Of a stretch of DNA of 44,476 nt, positions 39,690-44,476 are shown in pieces. Position numbers and translations under genes: made by a program. Every line of letters begins with the position of its first letter. Within the stretch, counting starts at the first letter, position 1. Source of the stretch: Nitrospina sp. GTDB taxonomy: Bacteria; Nitrospinota; Nitrospinia; Nitrospinales; Nitrospinaceae. Under the pieces are notes generated by a model, which had not been told where the DNA came from, searched no databases, and was given only the letters and a program-made list of their open reading frames with translations. The stretch lies in contig JAGQJZ010000013.1 of assembly GCA_020430445.1 (NCBI GenBank), forward strand, positions 1-44,476. The letters are read 5' to 3'.

Positions 39690-40850
39690 TTACAACTGCC
39701 CGTGAATCGCCCGCGCCAGGGCGGTGTAACCGTCCTTGTTGTAGTGCTTCCAGTCCTTGGGGCCGTGAAAGACCTGTTTTTGCCCCAGGGCTCTCAATGC
39801 CGGGCGTGCATCGATGAAATCCAGTTTTTCCTGTTCGGCGATCGAGCGGACCATCGTCGCGATTTGTTCTCCCCGCTGGTGCACGAGGTAGGACGGGTAA
39901 GTGGATTCGCGGCTCTTCTGGTAATTCTGGATGCTGACATAAGGCGATACGATCTCGTAACAGGAGAGCACCGATGGCAGGTAAACCACATGGATGGGGA
40001 TTCCCTGGAATCGCTCTTTCATGTATTTCAACGCCTGCTCAAAGATATAAACCGTCAGGTGCAGCTCACCGGAAGTCAATTCCAGAGCGGGAGATTGCAG
40101 GCCGTCGGGAATGGGTCTCTCCTTTCCGCCAATGATCGCGCGGTTGACCTTGCCTTCCCCCGGTGACACGTTTTCCGAAGCGATGAGGGTGCTCTTGTTG
40201 TTGTCTCTCGCCTTCAGGGTGCGCTGCAAAAAGTCGGTGAAGAAAAACAGGTCCGTCCAGTCCGGGTTTTTAAACGGGCTTGTTCCCACCACTTCCTTTT
40301 CAATGAAGCTCCGGAAATAGGCCGGATCGTACACTTTGGCGGGATCGTAGTTGCGTTCGATGTAGCGCGTCTTGAGATCTTCCAGATTGTCGTTGAGGTC
40401 GTTGCCTTCATAGAAGTAGACCAGAATTTCCCCGGGATCGGGCAGGCTGGAGAGGCGTGATTGCCGTATATAATCGAGCCAGCGGACGGGGTGGCCGACC
40501 AGTCCTGAAAGGCTGCCGGAGCCGGATTTGCCGAAAGTGATGACGTCGCGTCCGCTGAGGTCGTGCAGGACATGCGCGGAATGATACGGTGAATTGGCGT
40601 CCGGGTCCGCGTCGAGCAGCCAGTCGCCGTAGCCCTGGGAGTAGGAATCTCCAAACAGCGCCAGGTACCGTTCGGGTACCACACTGTCCTTGGAGCTTTG
40701 CGTCAGAACGCGGATTTCCTCCTTGACCGCGAAATGCAGTTTCAGGGGAACCCGGTCGAGCAGGGCGGGGAAGAGGAAGTATTCCAGACCCGTATAGCCC
40801 GCGGCCAGGCTCAGGATGATGAGGAGCCCGTTTTGAAACAGTTTTTTCAA
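39690..40850 (-). CDS. SGNH/GDSL-family hydrolase-like protein, membrane-anchored
   Basis: A 386-residue protein with an N-terminal hydrophobic helix (NGLLIILSLAAGYTGLEYFL, about 7-26), probably an uncleaved anchor, and an SGNH fold facing the periplasm. Block I is LALFGDSYSQGYG with the nucleophile Ser near 69, block III is YFYEGNDLNDN (Gly-x-Asn), and the Asp/His pair is in GPKDWKHYNKDGY near the C-terminus. Such proteins include acyl-esterases and the AlgX/DltD-like acetylation enzymes of polysaccharides. No polysaccharide genes are adjacent, so the substrate is open. It is divergent from the dehydrogenase gene, across a structured 236-nt gap. Confidence 0.85.
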   Translation of the reverse strand: MKKLFQNGLLIILSLAAGYTGLEYFLFPALLDRVPLKLHFAVKEEIRVLTQSSKDSVVPERYLALFGDSYSQGYGDWLLDADPDANSPYHSAHVLHDLSGRDVITFGKSGSGSLSGLVGHPVRWLDYIRQSRLSSLPDPGEILVYFYEGNDLNDNLEDLKTRYIERNYDPAKVYDPAYFRSFIEKEVVGTSPFKNPDWTDLFFFTDFLQRTLKARDNNKSTLIASENVSPGEGKVNRAIIGGKERPIPDGLQSPALELTSGELHLTVYIFEQALKYMKERFQGIPIHVVYLPSVLSCYEIVSPYVSIQNYQKSRESTYPSYLVHQRGEQIATMVRSIAEQEKLDFIDARPALRALGQKQVFHGPKDWKHYNKDGYTALARAIHGQL

Positions 40851-40907
40851 TTCAAGGGATTCCTGTGGTCAGGGGACGGTTCGCGGATCGGATACATTCC
40901 AGTGGAG

Positions 40908-40938
40908 TGGGAGACTCGGAGGCATTGCCAGTCTCCCA
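40908..40938. repeat. Inverted repeat in divergent gap (1)
   Basis: TGGGAGACT (40908-40916) pairs with AGTCTCCCA (40930-40938) around 13 nt. There is no T tract on either strand. It lies about 60 nt upstream of the SGNH gene and could be an operator or leader hairpin. Confidence 0.45.
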
Positions 40939-40962
40939 AAGCTTCATACAGTAACATATAAA

Positions 40963-40996
40963 GGTCCGGTCTAAAAACCGGTTTTCAAGCCGGACC
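40963..40996. repeat. Inverted repeat in divergent gap (2)
   Basis: GGTCCGG (40963-40969) pairs with CCGGACC (40990-40996); the loop holds a second palindrome, AAAACCGGTTTT. It lies between the divergent SGNH and dehydrogenase genes, about 90 nt from the latter's start. Confidence 0.45.
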
Positions 40997-41086
40997 CGAA
41001 TGGAGAAAAAAGACCGGGCGGTTTTCACCGTTTTGACAGGCAAATGCGGGATCCCCCGGTTGTGAAGACGACACAGGAGACAGTCA

Positions 41087-41977
41087 ATGCAACGAATCGG
41101 TTATATAGGGTTGGGGCGGATGGGAGCCGCCATGGCGCGGAACCTGCTCGCGGCCGGGTACGAGGTGACGGTCTGGAACCGGACGCAGTCGCGTTCCGGC
41201 GATCTCGTGGGTGCAGGCGCGGAACTCGCGGATTCGCCCGCCGGGCTTGCCGGGCGCGTGGAACTTGTTCTGATCAACGTGACCGACACGCCGGATGTGG
41301 AGTCGGTCCTGTTCGGGGAGCGGGGGGTGGTGCACCGGGAAGGGAAAGCGCCGCTCACCGTAGTGGACCATTCGACGATCAGCCCGGAGTCCACGCGGGA
41401 AATTCACCGGCGGCTGGGCGAAAGGGGGATCGATTTCCTCGACGCGCCTGTGACCGGCGGCGACATCGGGGCACGGGACGGCACCTTGTCGATCATGGTG
41501 GGCGGCGATGCGCCGGTTTTTGAACGTTGCCGCCCGGTGCTGGAGTCGATGGGCAAAAAGATCACGCATGTGGGGGTGGCGGGCACGGGGCAATTGTGCA
41601 AGGCCTGCAACCAGATTCTGGGGGCGCTGAATCTGCTGGGTGTGTGCGAGGCCATGGCTCTGGCGAAAAAGGGAGGGCTGGACCTGACGGCCATGCTGGA
41701 TGTCACGACACAGGGGGCGGGCGGTTCCTGGGCGCTGGAGCACCTCGGCAGGCAGATCGCCCGGGGCGATCTCAACCCCGGCTTCATGGTCGATCTGATC
41801 CGTAAAGACCTCGCCATTGTCCGGGAAGAATCCGGAAAACTGGAGTTGCCCCTGATGGGAGCGCCGATGGCGGAACGCCTGTTTCAAGCCGCTTCGGAGA
41901 TGGGGCATGGAAGCGACGGCACGCAGGCCCTTTCCCGGGTCCTTGAAGCCATGGGAAAATTCAGGTTTGTCGATTGA
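41087..41977 (+). CDS. NAD(P)-dependent beta-hydroxyacid dehydrogenase family oxidoreductase
   Basis: A 296-residue enzyme of the 3-hydroxyisobutyrate dehydrogenase / tartronate semialdehyde reductase / glyoxylate reductase family, oxidising a beta-hydroxyacid or reducing the semialdehyde with NAD(P). The Rossmann glycines are GLGRMG at 8-13, and the next strand ends VWNRTQSRS, whose Arg-rich end suggests NADP preference. The substrate motif is FLDAPVTGG (117-125). The catalytic Lys is 172 in GTGQLCKACNQI, with Asn 175. Length is normal. AGGAGA precedes the ATG by 8 nt. The exact substrate cannot be assigned; a glyoxylate/succinic semialdehyde reductase is one candidate. Confidence 0.9.
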   Translation: MQRIGYIGLGRMGAAMARNLLAAGYEVTVWNRTQSRSGDLVGAGAELADSPAGLAGRVELVLINVTDTPDVESVLFGERGVVHREGKAPLTVVDHSTISPESTREIHRRLGERGIDFLDAPVTGGDIGARDGTLSIMVGGDAPVFERCRPVLESMGKKITHVGVAGTGQLCKACNQILGALNLLGVCEAMALAKKGGLDLTAMLDVTTQGAGGSWALEHLGRQIARGDLNPGFMVDLIRKDLAIVREESGKLELPLMGAPMAERLFQAASEMGHGSDGTQALSRVLEAMGKFRFVD

Positions 41978-42102
41978 TGGAACTTCAGAAAACCATCCGG
42001 GATGGAACGTGCCGTCTCGTTGGCTTCCCTGGGGTTGTTGCGAGATTTCCATGGGGAAAAAACTTTGAAACCCATAGGGGGTGGGGTGAATCTTAACTAG
42101 GT

Positions 42103-42312
42103 ATGGAAAATCGAGACGATAAAAAAATCCCCGAACCCGGGGAAAAATTTCTTCTGGAAGACCAGTTGCTGCCGACGCAGCCGTTCGACCTGAAAGAGTC
42201 GCTGAAAATACGCGACGGGTTGAAAGGGAGCCGGACGCTTGGCATTCCCCGGCATGTGCTGCAGGAGATTTATATCCGAGCCATGCGCAGCCGCTCGCTC
42301 TGCCTCAACTGA
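42103..42312 (+). CDS. Small hypothetical protein, 69 aa
   Basis: A 69-residue soluble protein starting MENRDDKKIPEPGEKFLLED and ending IYIRAMRSRSLCLN. The middle, DLKESLKIRDGLKGSRTLGI, is charged and probably helical. I know no family. The ribosome site is weak (AGG a few nt before the ATG). It lies between the dehydrogenase gene, whose stop is 125 nt upstream, and the convergent repressor gene. It could be a false call. Confidence 0.4.
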   Translation: MENRDDKKIPEPGEKFLLEDQLLPTQPFDLKESLKIRDGLKGSRTLGIPRHVLQEIYIRAMRSRSLCLN

Positions 42313-42355
42313 GGCGCTTCTTCCGGTCTCCCCCTCATCGAGCCCGGTTCCGGGA

Positions 42356-43036
42356 TTAAATCCGTCTACCCACCCACACCACTCGGCCGATCCGGTTGAG
42401 CTTGTTTTCGTCTTCCCTGGCAATGATTTCCTGTGGAGCCGCTTCCGGTTTGTCGCTTCGTACGATCAGACCGCCATCGATGCGCCGTTCGACCCTCCGA
42501 ATGTAAAGCCCGCTTTCGATCTGAAGGAGAAACACGCCGTCCTGATTTTTCTTCTCAGGCGACCGGTCGACTAAAAGCAGATCATCCGGCCGGATGGTGG
42601 GTTCCATGGCGTCCCCGGTGCACTGGATCAGGAGGAGCTGGTCCGGCTGGGTGCGTAATTCCTGCAGGACCCAATCGCGTTTAAACGCCAGATGATTTAC
42701 AATCTGACTGGACTGAATCGGTTCCTTTTCTTCGATTATTCCGATATCGTATTGGGGAACGAAGACGAAGCCGGCCCCGTCTGCCACGGTCGGCTCATGG
42801 GTTTCCCCGGTCTGTGGTTGTGGGGAGCCCTGCCCGGTCAGCAGCCAGCCCGCGTCACACTCCAGAACCCGGGCCAGGGTGAGCAGGGTTTCAACCGGCG
42901 GTATGCGCTTGCCGGTTTCATAGTGGTTCATGGTGGGTTCGGAAATATCCGCCAGTTCCGAAAGTTTTTTCTGGGTCAATCCCTTGTTTTTGCGGATTGA
43001 TATTAATCTAATGTTAAGTTTTTGCTTTTCGTTCAT
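42356..43036 (-). CDS. XRE-family repressor with S24/LexA-like C-terminal domain, autocleavage residues replaced
   Basis: A 226-residue CI-like regulator. An N-terminal helix-turn-helix (about 9-60; GLTQKKLSELADISEPTMNHYE) binds DNA. The C-terminal part (about 90-226) has the S24 peptidase fold of LexA and phage CI. In that fold a Ser in GDSMEP and a downstream Lys cleave the protein in response to RecA. Here the motif reads GDAMEPTI with Ala 143 for Ser, and the Lys position is in YIRRVER, so an Arg appears instead. Self-cleavage is therefore unlikely and the domain probably serves dimerisation or ligand binding. It is divergent from a small gene, with a perfect 21-bp palindrome between them. 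Confidence 0.9.
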   Translation of the reverse strand: MNEKQKLNIRLISIRKNKGLTQKKLSELADISEPTMNHYETGKRIPPVETLLTLARVLECDAGWLLTGQGSPQPQTGETHEPTVADGAGFVFVPQYDIGIIEEKEPIQSSQIVNHLAFKRDWVLQELRTQPDQLLLIQCTGDAMEPTIRPDDLLLVDRSPEKKNQDGVFLLQIESGLYIRRVERRIDGGLIVRSDKPEAAPQEIIAREDENKLNRIGRVVWVGRRI

Positions 43037-43055
43037 TAATTTTTTGTTGACAAAT

Positions 43056-43081
43056 CGCTCAGAAAATTTAAAATTCGCTCA
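43056..43081. promoter_or_regulatory. Direct repeat CGCTCA with 20-bp spacing and TTGACA box
   Basis: CGCTCA occurs at 43056-43061 and 43076-43081, two helical turns apart, each preceded by an A/T-rich stretch. A perfect TTGACA is at 43047-43052, but the -10 region after it is poor. These sit in the divergent gap and may belong to the repressor's control region. Confidence 0.35.
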
Positions 43082-43101
43082 TCATTTGTAAAGCAAATGA
43101 T
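43081..43101. promoter_or_regulatory. 21-bp perfect palindrome, candidate operator
   Basis: ATCATTTG (43081-43088), spacer TAAAG, then CAAATGAT (43094-43101) is a perfect inverted repeat of the size bound by CI-type dimers. It lies 45 bp upstream of the repressor start and 90 bp upstream of the divergent gene. A half-site GCAAATG recurs at 43122-43128. Autoregulation by the adjacent repressor is inferred. Confidence 0.6.
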
Positions 43102-43190
43102 AGTCAAAAGTTGAATAAAATGCAAATGCTGAATTTCGCGTGGCTGGAATTCAGGCACTTCTTACCTTAAAAAAGAAGGGGGACGACGTT

Positions 43191-43379
43191 ATGGAACGCA
43201 ATCCGGGGTCCGACATGCAGCCTGACATGCAACAGGTGATGGAACTGCTGAACGAAACCTGCAACCAGATGGCGGAAAAAATCCGCATGCAGGAGAGGGA
43301 GATCCGCATGTTGAGAGAGGAGAGGGAAGAAAGGAAAGGGCCACAAAGTACGGAAGAAAAAAATTTTCGTGTAAATTAA
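43191..43379 (+). CDS. Small coiled-coil protein, 62 aa
   Basis: A 62-residue charged protein. After a Met/Gln-rich start (MERNPGSDMQPDMQQVMELL) it becomes a long helix with heptads (NETCNQMAEKIRMQEREIRM) and an Arg/Glu-rich end. It has one Cys. A GTG at 43140 would lengthen it, but the ATG at 43191 has an AAGGGGG ribosome site about 8 nt upstream and is preferred. It lies 54 nt before mlaA, so the two may share a transcript, and it is divergent from the repressor, which may control it. Function is unknown. Confidence 0.65.
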   Translation: MERNPGSDMQPDMQQVMELLNETCNQMAEKIRMQEREIRMLREEREERKGPQSTEEKNFRVN

Positions 43380-43433
43380 AAAAACGGCGTGTAAACTGGC
43401 TCGCAAAATTAATCCTCTGGAGGACAGGACACC

Positions 43434-44327
43434 ATGAGGTTGAAACTGATCTCAGTGAGCACCATTCTGGTTTTTGGGTTGATGGCCCCCCTGGCCTGGG
43501 GGAAGGGGTTGGTGGGGTCGGAGGAAGGCACATCCTCCATCGCCGGGGACCACCTTCTGGCCAAGGAAATCGATATTCACCTTGAAAAGAAGACGAAACC
43601 CAGGGAAGAAGAGCCGGGCATGACCCTCGAAAAGAAAATGCCCGAGAAGCCCGATTCCACGGAAGACACCTTTGAGGACGATCCTTTTGCCTCAGAGGAG
43701 CCCGACAAGGCGGAAGAAATGGAAGAAGAAGGTGCCATGGAAGACATCAACCGCGCCATGCACGATGTCAATGACACGATCTTTGAGTATTTCTTCAAAC
43801 CGGTCGCCAAGGGCTACCGGGACGTCATGCCGGAAGAGGGCCGCATGGCCGTGCGCAACGTCTTCGACAACCTGAAATCACCGGCCAAGCTTGTCAGCAG
43901 CGCGGTGCAGGGCGATTCGGATAAATCCGGAAGGGCGGTCAGCCGCTTTCTGATCAACACGACCCTGGGAATGGGAGGCATGCTGGACGTGGCCAAGGAA
44001 GAGTACGGCATTGAAAATGTCGACGAAGACTTCGAGCAGGCCCTGGCGGTTCGCGGTGTCGGGGCCGGCGACTACATCGTCCTTCCCGTTCTGGGGCCGA
44101 CGACGACCCGCGGCGTTGTGGGCAGGGTGGTGGACACAGCCCTGAACCCGTTGAGCTACACCGGTGTTGGTTTTGCCGCCAATGCGGTCATCAACACTAC
44201 GGAGCGCGTCAATGACACTTCTTTTTATGTCGACGATATTGAGCAGTTGAATGAAGGCGCGATTGATCCCTATCAATCGCAGAAACATTTTTATCTGCAG
44301 TTGCGGGAAAAACAGATCAAGGAATAA
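43434..44327 (+). CDS. mlaA: MlaA/VacJ-family protein, non-lipoprotein form
   Basis: MlaA removes phospholipids from the outer leaflet of the outer membrane and hands them to the Mla pathway. The 297-residue protein has a signal peptide (ISVSTILVFGLMAPLAWG) and an acidic, Lys/Glu-rich stretch of about 80 residues. The MlaA core follows: INRAMHDVNDTIFEYFFKPV, SRFLINTTLGMGGMLDVA and DYIVLPVLGPTTTRG (about 103-245). Standard MlaA is a lipoprotein with a Cys right after the signal; here the site is AWG-KG and no Cys is present, so anchoring must differ. GGAGG precedes the ATG and a strong terminator follows. No other mla gene is in the window. Confidence 0.88.
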   Translation: MRLKLISVSTILVFGLMAPLAWGKGLVGSEEGTSSIAGDHLLAKEIDIHLEKKTKPREEEPGMTLEKKMPEKPDSTEDTFEDDPFASEEPDKAEEMEEEGAMEDINRAMHDVNDTIFEYFFKPVAKGYRDVMPEEGRMAVRNVFDNLKSPAKLVSSAVQGDSDKSGRAVSRFLINTTLGMGGMLDVAKEEYGIENVDEDFEQALAVRGVGAGDYIVLPVLGPTTTRGVVGRVVDTALNPLSYTGVGFAANAVINTTERVNDTSFYVDDIEQLNEGAIDPYQSQKHFYLQLREKQIKE

Positions 44328-44347
44328 GCGGACTTTCTAAAATAAAA

Positions 44348-44378
44348 CCCCCGGCCTGTCCGGCCGGGGGTTTTTTTT
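44348..44378. terminator. Strong terminator, possibly bidirectional
   Basis: CCCCCGGCC (44348-44356) pairs with GGCCGGGGG (44362-44370) around TGTCC, then eight T residues follow on the plus strand. On the minus strand TTTTATT follows the hairpin, so it may also end the convergent histidine kinase gene. Confidence 0.95.
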
Positions 44379-44389
44379 ATGCGCGAAAA

Positions 44390-44476
44390 CTATTTTGCCT
44401 GCTGGACGGGCAGGCTGATGGTGAACGTGGTGCCTTTACCGGGCTGGCTTTTGACTTCAATATCCCCCTGATGGTT
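44390..44476 (-). CDS. Sensor histidine kinase, C-terminal end (cut by window edge)
   Basis: The last 28 codons of a gene that continues past the right edge. They read GDIEVKSQPGKGTTFTISLP and then VQQAK, the closing strands of the GHKL ATP-binding domain of two-component histidine kinases (the G-rich GKGTTF block). Sensor domain, partner regulator and length are outside the window. Confidence 0.88.
   Translation of the reverse strand, partial: NHQGDIEVKSQPGKGTTFTISLPVQQAK

Noticed and set aside
42356..43379. Prophage origin for the repressor region
   Set aside because: No integrase, structural phage gene, attachment repeat or tRNA lies nearby; neighbours are ordinary chromosomal genes.
43366..43400. 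Repeated GTGTAAA motifs ahead of mlaA, also seen near 38082
   Set aside because: Short AT-rich words; one lies in a stop-codon region of the small gene and spacing is irregular, so no regulatory claim is made.

Overview
The window is a chromosomal segment of a Gram-negative, probably autotrophic or respiratory bacterium. The outer membrane is indicated by LptD, an MlaA-family protein and two lipoproteins. The DNA is moderately GC-rich by eye. The density of sensory genes, heme-binding chemoreceptors and a possible 2-oxoacid:ferredoxin oxidoreductase accessory subunit would fit a Nitrospinota-like lineage, but that placement is inference and no marker gene here settles it. No prophage, insertion sequence or CRISPR array was seen.

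Layout. The left edge holds the 5' part of dnaK, then a PilZ protein facing a small chemotaxis operon (cheY-cheR-cheX-cheX, 1444-3642). A housekeeping block follows: a cysteine-rich CODH-beta/PorE-like protein, a small lipoprotein, pyrE, lptD and folC. Two unknown proteins lead to a motor operon (motA, a MotB homologue with a very long cytoplasmic coiled coil, and a PilZ protein), then a cNMP-binding GGDEF-EAL protein. Next are an AEC permease, oppD/oppF ATPases, a parvulin-rhodanese fusion, tRNA-Arg(CCT), a lone receiver protein, a secreted cysteine-rich protein, an M48 lipoprotein protease and an SH3 protein.

From 22425 to 37082 lies a large chemosensory region, mostly one minus-strand run. 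Its transcription order is cheB, cheR-TPR, a hybrid cheA with two HPt domains and a receiver, a receiver-GAF-PAS-class III nucleotide cyclase, cheW, a divergent cheW and a heme-binding receptor. A second receptor of the same design lies just beyond a divergent formylglycine-generating-enzyme-like gene. The only output protein inside the operon is the cyclase, so the pathway probably ends in cAMP rather than flagellar switching. Elsewhere in the window are a protein that could read a cyclic nucleotide and alter c-di-GMP (13323-15428) and two PilZ proteins that could read c-di-GMP, one in an operon with an ion-driven motor. Together these suggest a redox or gas signal to cAMP to c-di-GMP to motor chain. 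Each step is supported by domain content; the links between them are inference.

The right part holds unknown small proteins, a secreted ankyrin protein, an SGNH hydrolase, a beta-hydroxyacid dehydrogenase-family enzyme, a CI/LexA-like repressor lacking both autocleavage residues beside a perfect 21-bp palindrome, a small coiled-coil protein, mlaA and the end of a histidine kinase. A non-coding repeat of about 70-100 bp occurs three times (near 721, 31733 and 37832), twice between a promoter region or upstream gene and the gene it leads, always oriented toward the minus strand.
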